A stretch of DNA of 64,000 bases. Origin: Nonomuraea turcica (GTDB taxonomy: Bacteria; Actinomycetota; Actinomycetes; Streptosporangiales; Streptosporangiaceae). The stretch spans positions 30,548-94,547 of the forward strand of contig NZ_JAUZQF010000037.1 of the NCBI RefSeq assembly GCF_030718205.1. Direction: 5' to 3'. Each line of letters opens with the position of its first letter. The first letter of the stretch is position 1. Below, piece by piece: positions 43,131 through 52,179 of the stretch. The notes below the pieces were generated by a model, which saw only the letters and a program-made list of their open reading frames with translations, searched no databases and was not told the origin of the DNA. The translations under genes and the position numbers were made by a program.

Positions 43131-44084
43131 TTACGTGATGACGATCTGTGGATGGATGGCGGCGTAGACGTCACGGTCGAACGCGCCGGCCACCGGCGCG
43201 GCCACGGCCGCCGCGCCGAGCGCCGCGGCCCTCCTGAGCCGGTCGGGCCACGGCCGCCCCACGTCCATCGCCAGTCCCGCGACGAGTGCGTCGCCGGCCC
43301 CGGTCGGGTTGCCCACCACGGTGTACGGCATCCGCGCCCGGAATGTCCCTTCCCCGGTCACGGCCAGCAGCCCGTCGGCGCCCATGGACACGACCACGGC
43401 CTCCGCACCCTGACTCCGCACCTCCTGTGCGCCCTGTCCGCCGGGAAAGGCCCTGGCCAGCTCCTCGGCGTTGGGTTTGACGACGGCGGGGCGGCCCTTG
43501 GGCGCGTGGCGCAGGGGGTCGCCGTCCGCGTCCACGATCACGGGCGCGTCGGGGATGCCGGCGAGCGTGGCGTAGATGTCGGCGGGCACCCCGCGCGGCA
43601 GGCTGCCCGAGAGGACCACTACGTCCGCCTCCCGCGCCAGGGACGTGTAGCGCCGCACGAAGCCGGCCAGCTCGTGGGGTGTGACGTCGGGGCCGGGCTC
43701 GTTGAACAGCGCCGTGCGGCGAGTCGTGACCTCCTCATGCGGGGCGCCCGGCTCTTGCGGGGCAGCCGTGCCAGCGTCGTGGGCGGGCGTGCCGGCGGTC
43801 TCGCAGACGGCCAGCGTCGTGCGGGAGTCGCCGGCGATCCGGCACAGCTCGCTCCGCAGTCCCGCCGACGCCAGGTCCTCCTCGATGGCCCGCCCGGTCG
43901 GCCCGCCCACCAGGCCGGTGACCAGCACCTGTCGGCCGAGCGCGGCCAGCACGCGGGCCACGTTGACGCCCTTGCCGCCCGCGCGCCGGTGCACGGCACC
44001 GACCCGGTTGACCCCGTCCCAGTCGACGGAAGGCACCTCGTAGGTCACGTCGAGCGCCATGTTGAGCGTCACGGTGAGGATCAT
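43131..44084 (-). CDS. PfkB-family sugar-phosphate kinase (1-phosphofructokinase / tagatose-6-P kinase type)
   Basis: 317 residues. MILTVTLNMALDVTYEV at the N-terminus, the GGKGVNVARVL loop, LSGSLPRGVP, VKPNAEELARAF, and the C-terminal GNPTGAGDALVAGLA with the catalytic Asp. These fit the LacC/FruK branch of PfkB. A Pro/Ala/Glu-rich insert at about 98-117 (DAGTAAPQEPGAP) is atypical. It overlaps the nagA stop by four bases. Amino-sugar context suggests tagatose-6-phosphate or fructose-1-phosphate as substrate. Confidence 0.87.
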   Translation of the reverse strand: MILTVTLNMALDVTYEVPSVDWDGVNRVGAVHRRAGGKGVNVARVLAALGRQVLVTGLVGGPTGRAIEEDLASAGLRSELCRIAGDSRTTLAVCETAGTPAHDAGTAAPQEPGAPHEEVTTRRTALFNEPGPDVTPHELAGFVRRYTSLAREADVVVLSGSLPRGVPADIYATLAGIPDAPVIVDADGDPLRHAPKGRPAVVKPNAEELARAFPGGQGAQEVRSQGAEAVVVSMGADGLLAVTGEGTFRARMPYTVVGNPTGAGDALVAGLAMDVGRPWPDRLRRAAALGAAAVAAPVAGAFDRDVYAAIHPQIVIT

Positions 44085-45217
44085 CGGGGCTCCGTGACCC
44101 AGACGCCGTCCTTCATCACCCCGGCCACCTCCAGTTCATCGGAGAGCACCACGAGGTCGGCCGCCTTGCCGACGGCGATCGAGCCGATCCTGTCGGACAG
44201 CCCCAGCACCCGCGCCGGCGTCAGCGAAGCGACCTGGACGGCGTCGGGCAGCGACATGCCCACCTCCCGCACGGCGCGCCGGAAGGCGACGTCCATGGTC
44301 AGCGTGGAGCCCGCGATGGAGCCGCTCTTGACGAGCCGGGCCACGCCGCCGTCCACGCGTACCTGCATGGAGCCGAGAGCGTAGTCGCCGTCGCCCAGCC
44401 CGGTGGCCGCCATCGCGTCCGTGACCAGCGCGGTCCTGCCGGGCCCTGCCACCTCGTACGCCAGCCGCAACATGGCCGGGTGCACGTGCACCCCGTCGTT
44501 GATCAGCTCGACCGTCACGCGCTCGTCGTCGAGCAGCGCCGCCACGGGCCCCGGGGCGCGGTGCCCGAGCGGCGGCATGGCGTTGTAGAGGTGCGTGGCC
44601 ACGCTCGCGCCGGCCTCGATGCCGGTGATCGTCTGGTCGTAGTCGGCGTCGCTGTGCCCGATGGCCGCGATCACGCCTTCGGCCACGGCCATGCGGATCA
44701 TGTCGAGCGCGCGGGGCAGCTCGGCCGCGATGGTGATCATGCGTACGTGCCCGCGCCCGGCCTTCACCAGCCCCGCGAACTCCTGCGTCGAGGGCTCGCG
44801 CAGCAGCGTCGGGTCGTGCGCCCCACAGCGGCTCCTGGCGATGTAGGGGCCCTCGAAGTGGATGCCCGCCAGCAGCCCTTCGTCGCACAGCTCGGCCAGC
44901 GCCGCCGCGGCCCGGGTCAGCCCGTCGAGCGAGTCGGTGACCAGGCTGGCCATGGTCGTCGTGGTGCCGTGCCGCCGGTGCAGCGCCACCGCGTCGCGGG
45001 CCCGGTCCTGCTCGCCGGTGGGGAACGAGCCGCCCGCGCCGCCGTGGTTGTGGATGTCCACGAACCCGGGGACGACGTGCCGCCCGCCCACGCTCAGGCC
45101 CGGCCCCGGCGCGGATCCGTGGCCGACGTGTGTGATGCGGCCGTCTTCAATGGTCAGCCACCCCTCGTGCACTCCCTCGGGAGTCACGATCCTGGCGTCG
45201 GCGAGAGTAAGGCTCAT
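44081..45217 (-). CDS. nagA: N-acetylhexosamine-6-phosphate deacetylase
   Basis: 378 residues, amidohydrolase superfamily. VVPGFVDIHNHGGAGGSFP carries the metal-binding H-x-H, EGPYIARSRCGAHDP the Glu, AIGHSDADYDQT, ATHLYNAMPPLGHRAPG (His) and VTDAMAATGLGDGDYALG (Asp). It removes acetate from GlcNAc-6-P or GalNAc-6-P. Four-base overlaps to both neighbours (SIS upstream, PfkB downstream) tie it to the operon. With that context it could be AgaA rather than NagA. Confidence 0.93.
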   Translation of the reverse strand: MSLTLADARIVTPEGVHEGWLTIEDGRITHVGHGSAPGPGLSVGGRHVVPGFVDIHNHGGAGGSFPTGEQDRARDAVALHRRHGTTTTMASLVTDSLDGLTRAAAALAELCDEGLLAGIHFEGPYIARSRCGAHDPTLLREPSTQEFAGLVKAGRGHVRMITIAAELPRALDMIRMAVAEGVIAAIGHSDADYDQTITGIEAGASVATHLYNAMPPLGHRAPGPVAALLDDERVTVELINDGVHVHPAMLRLAYEVAGPGRTALVTDAMAATGLGDGDYALGSMQVRVDGGVARLVKSGSIAGSTLTMDVAFRRAVREVGMSLPDAVQVASLTPARVLGLSDRIGSIAVGKAADLVVLSDELEVAGVMKDGVWVTEPR

Positions 45218-46086
45218 GAGGAAAGAATCACAGATCGCGTGAGGTGCATGGGCTCGTCAGGGTCAAGCCCACGGGCGAAGGCCCTGGCGACGGCCACGCG
45301 CTGGGCGCGGATCAGCTCGGCCATCGGGTCGAGCCCGCTCTCGACGAACGTCCCGCCGGTCTGCTCGACCTGCGCCCGAAGGCCCCCGGGGGCGGCGCCG
45401 AGCATCCACGTCACGCGCCCGGGCGCGGCGATGCTGATGGGGCCGTGCCGGTATTCCATGGCCGGGTAGGCCTCCGTCCACGATCGGGACGCCTCGCGCA
45501 TCTTCAACGCCGCCTCCTGCGCCAGCCCGACCGACCAGCCGATGCCCAGGAAGCTGAACTGCTCGGCCTCGACCAGCGTGTCCGGCAGCGGCGCGGCCAC
45601 GGCCTCCTCGGCGTCGGCGATCGCCTGCGCGAGGTCCTCGCCGAGGCCGGCACGCAGCAGGGCGAGCTGCGTGGTGGCGAACCTGGTCTGCACGACCGAC
45701 CGCTCGTCGGCGTAGTCGAGCACCACGACCTCGTCGGCGGCCGTCATGATCGGGGTCGTGGGGTCGGCGGTGATGGCCGTGGTCGCCGTGTCGATCCGGG
45801 CCAGCAGCTCCAGCACCTCCGTCGTGGTGCCCGAGCGGGACAACGCCAGCACGCGGTCGTAGCGGCGGCCGGCGGGGAACTCGGAGGCGGCGAAGGCGTC
45901 GGTCTCGCCGTGGCCGGCGCGCTCGCGCAGGGTCGCGTACGCCATCGCGATGAACCACGACGTGCCGCAGCCCACGACGGCGACCCGCTCGCCCCGGCGG
46001 GGGAGCACGTCGACGGGAACGTCCTCGATGGCCTGCCGCCAGCACGACGGCTGGGACGCGATCTCGGCCTCGGTGTGGGTGGTCAC
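45214..46086 (-). CDS. SIS-domain sugar-phosphate isomerase/deaminase (AgaS/GlmS-like)
   Basis: 290 residues from GTG 46086, which has GGGAGG 6 bases upstream; the longer frame to 46197 crosses the operator region and is rejected. Two SIS domains: VAVVGCGTSWFIAMAYATLRE and LALSRSGTTTEVLELL in the first, FLGIGWSVGLAQEAALKMREASR in the second, with AYPAMEYRHGPISIA, a GlmS-like signature. The protein would deaminate/isomerise glucosamine- or galactosamine-6-phosphate released by the deacetylase. First gene of the operon, divergent from a DeoR regulator. Confidence 0.88.
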   Translation of the reverse strand: MTTHTEAEIASQPSCWRQAIEDVPVDVLPRRGERVAVVGCGTSWFIAMAYATLRERAGHGETDAFAASEFPAGRRYDRVLALSRSGTTTEVLELLARIDTATTAITADPTTPIMTAADEVVVLDYADERSVVQTRFATTQLALLRAGLGEDLAQAIADAEEAVAAPLPDTLVEAEQFSFLGIGWSVGLAQEAALKMREASRSWTEAYPAMEYRHGPISIAAPGRVTWMLGAAPGGLRAQVEQTGGTFVESGLDPMAELIRAQRVAVARAFARGLDPDEPMHLTRSVILSS

Positions 46087-46109
46087 CGCATGCCTCCCAT
46101 GATTGATTG

Positions 46110-46133
46110 TTTCTGCATTGTTTATAACAGAAA
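46110..46133. promoter_or_regulatory. Candidate DeoR operator in the SIS/DeoR divergent region
   Basis: TTTCTG (46110-46115) and CAGAAA (46128-46133) are inverted around TGTT-TAT-AACA (46119-46129), a perfect inverted repeat. CTGCATTG just inside and CAATGTGCAG at about 46141-46150 form a further inverted pair. The stretch is AT-rich and includes TATAAC, a possible -10. Confidence 0.5.
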
Positions 46134-46212
46134 AGTGCAGCAATGTGCAGTGGTGGCTGGGGCTGCCGTCGTGTGCCACGCTTGCTCCTGACCGCATCCG
46201 CTAGGAGGCCTC

Positions 46213-46983
46213 GTGTCCCGCTACGACCGCTGGAACGCCATCCTCGAGCTGCTGGCCCAGGAGGGCAGGCTGTCGGTCGAGGAGGCCGCCGAGGCGCTCG
46301 ACGTCTCCACCGCGACGATCAGGCGGGACTTCGACCAGCTGGCCCAGCAGCAGATGCTCATGCGCACGCGGGGTGGGGCGGTCGCGCAGAGCGTGAGCTA
46401 CGACCTGCCGCTGCGCTACAAGACGGCCAGGCACGCCGACGAGAAGCACCGCATCGCGAGCGCGGCGGCCGAGCTGGTCACGCCGGGGGCCGTGGTGGGG
46501 CTCAACGGCGGCACGACCACCTCCGAGCTGGCGCGCACCCTCGCCACGCTGTCCACGCTGGAGAGCGGCTTCACGATCGTCACGAACGCGCTCAACATCG
46601 CCGCGGAGCTCACCGTACGCCGGCACGTCAAGATCGTGGTAACGGGCGGGGTGGCCAGGCAGCAGTCGTACGAGCTCATCGGGCCGCTGGCGTCCGGCGT
46701 GCTGGAGCAGGTGACGCTGGACGTGGCCTTCCTCGGCGTGGACGGGCTCGACGTCGAGCTGGGCGCGTCGGCGCACCACGAGGGCGAGGCCAGCGTCAAC
46801 CACCTGATGATCAGCCGGGCCGCCCAGGTGGTCGTGGTGGCCGACTCCTCGAAGATCGGTAAACGGGCGTTCTCCCGCATCTGCCCCATCAATCAGATTG
46901 ACACCCTCGTCACCGACTCGCAGCTGCCTGACGCCCTCGCCGGGCAGCTCTCCGACGTCGGCGTCAAGGTCGTACGCGCGTGA
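46213..46983 (+). CDS. DeoR/GlpR-family sugar-phosphate-responsive regulator
   Basis: 256 residues. N-terminal helix-turn-helix RYDRWNAILELLAQEGRLSVEEAAEALDVSTATIRRDF and the C-terminal DeoRC domain with GLNGGTTTSELARTL, VTNALNIAAEL, DVAFLGVDGLD, and VVVADSSKIGKRAF. GTG start 46213 preceded by AGGAGG. It is divergent from the amino-sugar operon and likely represses it with a phosphorylated sugar as inducer (AgaR-type); glpD downstream also makes a GlpR-like role possible. Confidence 0.92.
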   Translation: MSRYDRWNAILELLAQEGRLSVEEAAEALDVSTATIRRDFDQLAQQQMLMRTRGGAVAQSVSYDLPLRYKTARHADEKHRIASAAAELVTPGAVVGLNGGTTTSELARTLATLSTLESGFTIVTNALNIAAELTVRRHVKIVVTGGVARQQSYELIGPLASGVLEQVTLDVAFLGVDGLDVELGASAHHEGEASVNHLMISRAAQVVVVADSSKIGKRAFSRICPINQIDTLVTDSQLPDALAGQLSDVGVKVVRA

Positions 46984-47062
46984 CAGCGGCCCCCTCGCCG
47001 GAGGCAGGGGTCGTATGGGGCCGGGCTTGGGTAGGTATGGAGCGCAGGCGATAGGGGGAGCT

Positions 47063-48793
47063 ATGACGTCGGGAAGGAGCGTGGCGCGGCTCGGGCCCGC
47101 GGAGCGCGCCGCGGCACTGGAGGACATGGCCGCGCGGGAGCTCGACGTGGTCGTGGTCGGCGGCGGTATCGTCGGCGCGGGGATCGCGCTCGACGCCGCG
47201 ACCCGCGGCCTCGACGTCGCGCTGGTCGAGGCCAGGGACTTCGCTTCGGGCACCTCATCACGCTCCTCCAAGCTCATCCACGGGGGCCTGCGCTACCTGG
47301 AGCAGCTCAACTTCGAGCTCGTACGCGAGGCGCTCCAGGAACGCGCGCTCCTGCTGCAGCGGATCGCGCCTCACCTGGTCAGGCCGGTGCCGTTCCTCTT
47401 CCCGATGACCCATTTCGGCTGGGAGCGCCCCTACGTGGGCGCCGGCGTGGCGCTCTACGACACGCTCGGATTCGCCTCCGGGCTCAGCCGCGGCGTCCCC
47501 GGCCATCGGCACCTGTCCAGGTCGCGGGCGCTGCGGCTGGCCCCGGCGCTGAAGAGGGCCGCCTTCACCGGCGCCGTGCAGTACTGGGACGCCCAGGTGG
47601 ACGACGCGCGTTACGTGATGACGACGCTGCGCACGGCGGCCACGTACGGCGCTCTCGTCGCGCCCCGGTCGCAGGTCGTGGGGTTCCTGCGGGAGGGGGA
47701 GCGGGTCACCGGCGTGCGGGTGCGGGACCTGGAGTGCGGCGAGGAGCTGGAGGTGCGCGCCCAGCAGGTGGTCAACGCCACCGGCGTCTGGACCGACGAC
47801 ATCCAGGAGCTGGTGGGCGGGCGGGGCCAGATCCACGTCCGCGCGTCCAAAGGCATCCACCTGGTCGTGCCGCGCGACCGGATCCACTCGCTGACCGGGA
47901 TCATCCTGCGTACCGAGAAGTCGGTGTTGTTCGTGATCCCGTGGGGCCGCCACTGGATCATCGGCACCACCGACACCGAGTGGACGCTGGACAAGGTCCA
48001 CCCGGCGGCCTCCCGGGCGGACATCGACTACCTGCTCGACCATGTGAACGCCGTGCTGTCGGTCCCGCTGACCCGCGACGACGTCGAGGGCGTCTACGCC
48101 GGGCTGCGGCCGCTGCTGTCGGGCGAGTCCGACGAGACCTCCAAGCTGTCCCGAGAGCACGTGGTGGCGCACCCGGTGCCGGGGCTGGTGATGATCGCGG
48201 GAGGGAAATACACGACCTATCGGGTCATGGCGCGCGACGCCGTGGACGCCGTGGCGCACGGGCTCGACCAGCGGGTGCCGCGCTCGTGCACCGACCGCAT
48301 CCCGCTCGCCGGCGCCGAGGGTTACCAGGCGTTGTGGAACTCCAGATATCGGCTCGCCCAGAGCTCGTCCCTGCACGTGGCCAGGATCGAGCACCTGCTC
48401 CAGCGGTACGGGTCGCTGATCGATGAGGTGCTGGAGCTGATCGAGGGGGACCCGTCGCTGGCCAGGCCGCTGACCGGGGCGGACGACTACCTGCGTGCCG
48501 AGATCGTCTACGCCGCCACCCACGAGGGCGCCAGGCATCTCAACGACGTGCTGACCCGGCGTACGCACATCTCCATCGAGACCTTCCACCGCGGCCAGGG
48601 CGTGGCGCAGGAGGCGGCCGAGCTGCTGGCCGGGCCGCTCGGCTGGGACGGGGAGCAGGTCAAGAGGGAGGTGGAGTACTACACCAAGCGCGTGGAGGCC
48701 GAGCGTCGCTCCCAGGAGCAGGACTCCGACCAGGAGGCCGACGCGACCAGGCTCGGCGCGCCCGAGATCGTCCCCGTGGTCGCACCGGAGTGA
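47063..48793 (+). CDS. glpD: Glycerol-3-phosphate dehydrogenase (FAD, aerobic)
   Basis: Oxidises sn-glycerol-3-phosphate to dihydroxyacetone phosphate at the membrane. 576 residues from ATG 47063, preceded by AGGGGGAG. VVVGGGIVGAGIALDAATRGL is the FAD motif, SSRSSKLIHGGLRYL the GlpD signature, YWDAQVDDARYVMTTLRTA, FVIPWGRHWIIGTTDTEW and PVPGLVMIAGGKYTTYRVMA follow, then the C-terminal helical domain. An acidic tail (QDSDQEAD) is added. It lies 79 bases after the DeoR gene. Confidence 0.96.
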   Translation: MTSGRSVARLGPAERAAALEDMAARELDVVVVGGGIVGAGIALDAATRGLDVALVEARDFASGTSSRSSKLIHGGLRYLEQLNFELVREALQERALLLQRIAPHLVRPVPFLFPMTHFGWERPYVGAGVALYDTLGFASGLSRGVPGHRHLSRSRALRLAPALKRAAFTGAVQYWDAQVDDARYVMTTLRTAATYGALVAPRSQVVGFLREGERVTGVRVRDLECGEELEVRAQQVVNATGVWTDDIQELVGGRGQIHVRASKGIHLVVPRDRIHSLTGIILRTEKSVLFVIPWGRHWIIGTTDTEWTLDKVHPAASRADIDYLLDHVNAVLSVPLTRDDVEGVYAGLRPLLSGESDETSKLSREHVVAHPVPGLVMIAGGKYTTYRVMARDAVDAVAHGLDQRVPRSCTDRIPLAGAEGYQALWNSRYRLAQSSSLHVARIEHLLQRYGSLIDEVLELIEGDPSLARPLTGADDYLRAEIVYAATHEGARHLNDVLTRRTHISIETFHRGQGVAQEAAELLAGPLGWDGEQVKREVEYYTKRVEAERRSQEQDSDQEADATRLGAPEIVPVVAPE

Positions 48794-48822
48794 GCATGAC
48801 CGAACCGTCCAGGCCGCTTGGT

Positions 48823-48846
48823 GCGGGCGGCCCGGAGGCCGCCCGC
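48823..48846. terminator. Hairpin between glpD and the convergent protease gene
   Basis: GCGGGCGGCC (48823-48832), CGGA, GGCCGCCCGC (48837-48846), a perfect 10-bp GC stem with a tetraloop. No T tract. It sits between two convergent stops and may serve both strands. Confidence 0.65.
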
Positions 48847-48864
48847 TGACTGCTACGCCGGGGG

Positions 48865-50100
48865 CTAGTAGCGCGTGGCGTCGTGCACGTCGAGCAGCGG
48901 CTCCTTGACGCCGTCGCCCGAGTCATCGGTCCAGTTGGAGTTGCCCGTGGCGATCAGCGTGCTGCGGACGGCCAGCGAGCCCGCCCTGGTCGTCGGCTTG
49001 CGGGCACCCGAGGTGAGGATGCCGGCCGCGCCCGCCACGTGCGGGGAGGCCATCGAGGTGCCGCTGATCGTGTTGTAGCCGCCGTTCCGCCACGTCGAGT
49101 AGATGCAGGTGCCGGGTGCGGTGATCTCGACGGTGGCGCCGTAGTTGGAGTAGAACGCCGAGGTGTCGTCCTGGTCGGTCTCGCTGCGGCAGGACAGCGT
49201 GCTGCCGCCGGCGCCGCCGGGCAGGCCGTCGTTGTCGGTCAGGGCCGAGACGGTGACCACGTCGGGGTGGTTGGCGGGGAAGAAGGTCGAGGTGTTCGCG
49301 TGGCTGTTGCCGGCGGCCACGACGACCACGATGCCGGCGTTGACCGCGTTCGTGATCGCGGTGTTGATCGCGCTGCTGGAACAGCCGTTGCAGCCCAGGC
49401 TCAGGTTGATGACCTCGATGGTGGAGGCGCGGGCCACCACCCAGTTGATGCCTGCGGCGATGCCGGACAGGGTGCCCGAGCCCGCGGCGTTGAGCACCTT
49501 CACGCCGTGGATGCGGGCGCCGGGCGCGACGCCGACCGGGCCGATCGCGTTGTCGATCGCGCCGACGGTGCCCGCGACGTGCGAGCCGTGTCCGTTGTCG
49601 TCGGTGCCGGAGTTGTTGAGGCAGACGCCGGTCATGCAGTTGGCCCGTGCGACCACGTTCAGGTCGGGGTGGGTGTAGTCGACGCCGGTGTCCACCACGG
49701 CCACGTCCACGTCGATGCGGACGTCGTCGGTGCCGTCGATGTCGAGGTTCGGGTTGTCGGGGCCGAAGATCCGCCGTACGCCGGTGGGCGTGGTCTGCGG
49801 GAAGGCGGTGACCTCGGCGTCGGGCTCGACGCTGAGGACGTTCGGGTTGCGCTTGAGCTGCTCGGCGGCGGCCGCGCTCAGGCGGGCGGTGTAGCCCTTG
49901 AAGGCGTGCTCGTAGACGCCGATGAGCTGGCCGCCGTGCTGGGACACCTGGTCCTGGGCGGCGCCGCGGGGCGCCCGCATCGCCGGGTTGAGCTGGACGA
50001 TGTACGTGCCGTCCGGTGCGGTGGCAGAGACGGGGATGGGCGTCAGGGGTAACGCCAGAGCGCCGATGAGCAATGCGAGCAGGGGGGTGAGTGGTCGCAT
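48865..50100 (-). CDS. Secreted S8-family serine protease (subtilase)
   Basis: 411 residues from ATG 50100 (MRPLTPLLALLIGALALP), preceded by GAGGAAGGG; the earlier ATG at 50163 lacks a site. A signal peptide ends near residue 27 (VSATAPDG), then an I9 inhibitor propeptide (about 30-100, YIVQLNPAM ... RLSAAAAEQLKRNP), then the subtilase domain: D137 in VVDTGVDY, H171 in GHGSHVAG, N265 in VAAGNSHA and S349 in GTSMASPH. Three cysteine pairs are plausible. The first gene of a minus-strand group beside the propeller and kinase genes, though separated by a terminator. Confidence 0.95.
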   Translation of the reverse strand: MRPLTPLLALLIGALALPLTPIPVSATAPDGTYIVQLNPAMRAPRGAAQDQVSQHGGQLIGVYEHAFKGYTARLSAAAAEQLKRNPNVLSVEPDAEVTAFPQTTPTGVRRIFGPDNPNLDIDGTDDVRIDVDVAVVDTGVDYTHPDLNVVARANCMTGVCLNNSGTDDNGHGSHVAGTVGAIDNAIGPVGVAPGARIHGVKVLNAAGSGTLSGIAAGINWVVARASTIEVINLSLGCNGCSSSAINTAITNAVNAGIVVVVAAGNSHANTSTFFPANHPDVVTVSALTDNDGLPGGAGGSTLSCRSETDQDDTSAFYSNYGATVEITAPGTCIYSTWRNGGYNTISGTSMASPHVAGAAGILTSGARKPTTRAGSLAVRSTLIATGNSNWTDDSGDGVKEPLLDVHDATRY

Positions 50101-50165
50101 GAAAGCCCTTCCTCGACAGGGAACTGTCAGTAAAGCTTTCATCATTTGTCTGGAAAAGTCCACAA

Positions 50166-50212
50166 AAGAGGTGCCAGTCGATGCGAGCCGATTCCTTTGG
50201 CCGACACCTCTT
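50166..50212 (-). terminator. Possible intrinsic terminator after the beta-propeller gene
   Basis: On the minus strand AAGAGGTG (50212-50205) can pair with CACCTCTT (50173-50166), the latter running on into TTTTG. The loop is long (31 bases) but contains further self-complementary bases. Confidence 0.5.
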
Positions 50213-50219
50213 AAGTGGC

Positions 50220-52148
50220 TTAACGAAGCGGGATCCAGGCTTGTGAGGCGAGCGTCGCGGCGTCGTTGACCTGGATGCCCTCCTGCGAGAACGTCCAGAT
50301 CGTCTCGCCGATGACCATCGAGCGCTGGATGCCGGGCTGGTAGTCCTGGCCCTCCTGGACGGGGTGCTTGATCATGCCCAGCTTCGACACACCCGAGTCA
50401 TCGATCTTGAGGACGAGCGCGCCCGACTCGGTTTGCTGGGTCAGCGGGATCACCGACAGGCCGGTCTTCGGCCAGTACAGGAACGCGTGCGGATCCCACT
50501 CGGCCTCCGACCCTGAGTCCTTCTGGAACAGCTGCGACAGTCGGCGCGGGCTGGCAGGGTCGCTGACGTCGAACAACGACACCTGGGTGCCGAGCGTCCT
50601 GCCCTGCTCGCTGGCCTCCTGGCCGATGCCGATCAGCCGGCCCTCGCCGCCAGGGTGCAGGTATGCCGAGTAGCCGGTGATCTTCAGCTCGCCGGTCACC
50701 TTGGGGGCCGCCGGGTCCCGCAGATCGAGCGTGTAGAGCGGGTCTACCTGCTTGAACGTGACGCAGTAGCCGATCGGCCCGATGAACCTGACCGAGTAGA
50801 TGCGCTCACCCTCGCCGAGCCCGCCGACCTCGCCGCTCTTGGCCAAGGTGTCGGCCTTCAGGACGTGGACGGTGCTGGAGCTGTTCTTGCCGTCAGCCGA
50901 GGTGAGCGTGGTGGCGACGCGGAGGTGGCCGTCGTGCTCGGACATCGAGTATTGGTTCAGCAGCCTGCCGTTGACCTTGCCGGAGGCCACGTAGGAGGGC
51001 GGTCCAGGAGAAGCGACGTCGAACCGGTGGATCTCGGTCTCCTCCGGCGGGATCGTGGGGGTCGGCTTCGGCTCTTCGGGGGTGGGCTCCTCCGCCGGGG
51101 CGGCGTCCGGGGTGTCCTCGATCGGCATCGGGAATGACCACCAGCGCGGGTTGCTGGCTACGTACAGGCTCGTGCCGGTGCCGTACACGATGTCGCCGTC
51201 GGCGGCGAGGCTGATCGGGTCGGTGCCCGTCGCGGTGACGCCCTGCGCCAGGTCGAGCGTGTGCACGGTCAGCAGCGAGGTGCCGGTGTAGTCGGCGGGG
51301 TGGCTGACCCGCTCGCAGCGGACCGCGTCCTTCCTGACGGCGCCCGACGTGTCCGTGATCTCGATCTTCGGGAGCCAGGCGTCGATCGGGGCCTGGCGCA
51401 CCGCGGCCTGGTTCGCCTTGATGCGCTCGGCCTCCGAGGCGTCCTCCTTGGGCTGTGGGAGCGTGATCTCGGGCTGGCTGCGGGTGACGATCCTGACCGT
51501 GGAGCCGACCATCCTGGCGTCCACGTAGGTGCCCTGGGGTTTGACCGTGCTGAGGACCTTCGGTCCGCCGGACAGGTCGACCAGCACGTAACGGGTGTCG
51601 CCGAGCGGGACCATCGAGCGCCCCTTGAACATGATGTCGCCGTAGCCGCGGAACAACACCAGCGCGCGGTCGCCCGACAGCAGCAGGTCGGCGGGGGCGA
51701 AGACGCGCTCGTCGCCTTCGGTCAGCTTCAGCGTCGAGGTGACCTTGCGCGTGGCGGTGTCGACGACCCGCAGGGTGCCGCCGGTCACCGTGATCACCCG
51801 GTTGCCGTCGGTCTTGACCAGGTCGGGCTCGTCCACGCCGGCCTCGTGCACATTGGTCGTGGAGTGCTCGGGCACGGCCGTCTTCGCGTTGGGGGTGATC
51901 GCCGCCGTGTCCTCCGCCCGCGCCGTCAGCGGCATGACGCCGCCGAACCCCCACGGGCCGACGTTCGCCGCCGCCTTCTCCCGCAGGCCCGCCAGCATGT
52001 CGTCGCAGCTGGTGTAGGCCACCAGGCGAACCGCCCCGAGGGTCGTCTTCTTCGGGGGCACCGGCGCCTCTCCCGTGGAGGAGGTGCAGGCGGCCGCCAC
52101 CGTCACGAGTGCCGCGGCGGTCACGGCCGTACGGATCAGCGTCTTCAT
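50220..52148 (-). CDS. Secreted beta-propeller domain protein
   Basis: 642 residues. The N-terminus MKTLIRTAVTAAALVTVAAAC is a lipoprotein-like signal with the Cys at 21. The rest is a repeated beta-sheet (propeller-like) domain rich in short strands: VTGGTLRVVDTATRKVTSTL, DLLLSGDRALVLFRGYGDI, GTYVDARMVGSTVRIVTRSQ. A Pro/Glu-rich linker (EEPTPEEPKPTPTIPPEE) splits it at about 345-370. Matches the actinobacterial family of Pfam-type 'beta propeller' exported proteins of unknown role. The kinase gene lies 31 bases upstream on the same strand, so these may be cotranscribed. Confidence 0.85.
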   Translation of the reverse strand: MKTLIRTAVTAAALVTVAAACTSSTGEAPVPPKKTTLGAVRLVAYTSCDDMLAGLREKAAANVGPWGFGGVMPLTARAEDTAAITPNAKTAVPEHSTTNVHEAGVDEPDLVKTDGNRVITVTGGTLRVVDTATRKVTSTLKLTEGDERVFAPADLLLSGDRALVLFRGYGDIMFKGRSMVPLGDTRYVLVDLSGGPKVLSTVKPQGTYVDARMVGSTVRIVTRSQPEITLPQPKEDASEAERIKANQAAVRQAPIDAWLPKIEITDTSGAVRKDAVRCERVSHPADYTGTSLLTVHTLDLAQGVTATGTDPISLAADGDIVYGTGTSLYVASNPRWWSFPMPIEDTPDAAPAEEPTPEEPKPTPTIPPEETEIHRFDVASPGPPSYVASGKVNGRLLNQYSMSEHDGHLRVATTLTSADGKNSSSTVHVLKADTLAKSGEVGGLGEGERIYSVRFIGPIGYCVTFKQVDPLYTLDLRDPAAPKVTGELKITGYSAYLHPGGEGRLIGIGQEASEQGRTLGTQVSLFDVSDPASPRRLSQLFQKDSGSEAEWDPHAFLYWPKTGLSVIPLTQQTESGALVLKIDDSGVSKLGMIKHPVQEGQDYQPGIQRSMVIGETIWTFSQEGIQVNDAATLASQAWIPLR

Positions 52149-52179
52149 GACCTCATCACGGCTTTCCCTACCGGATGGT

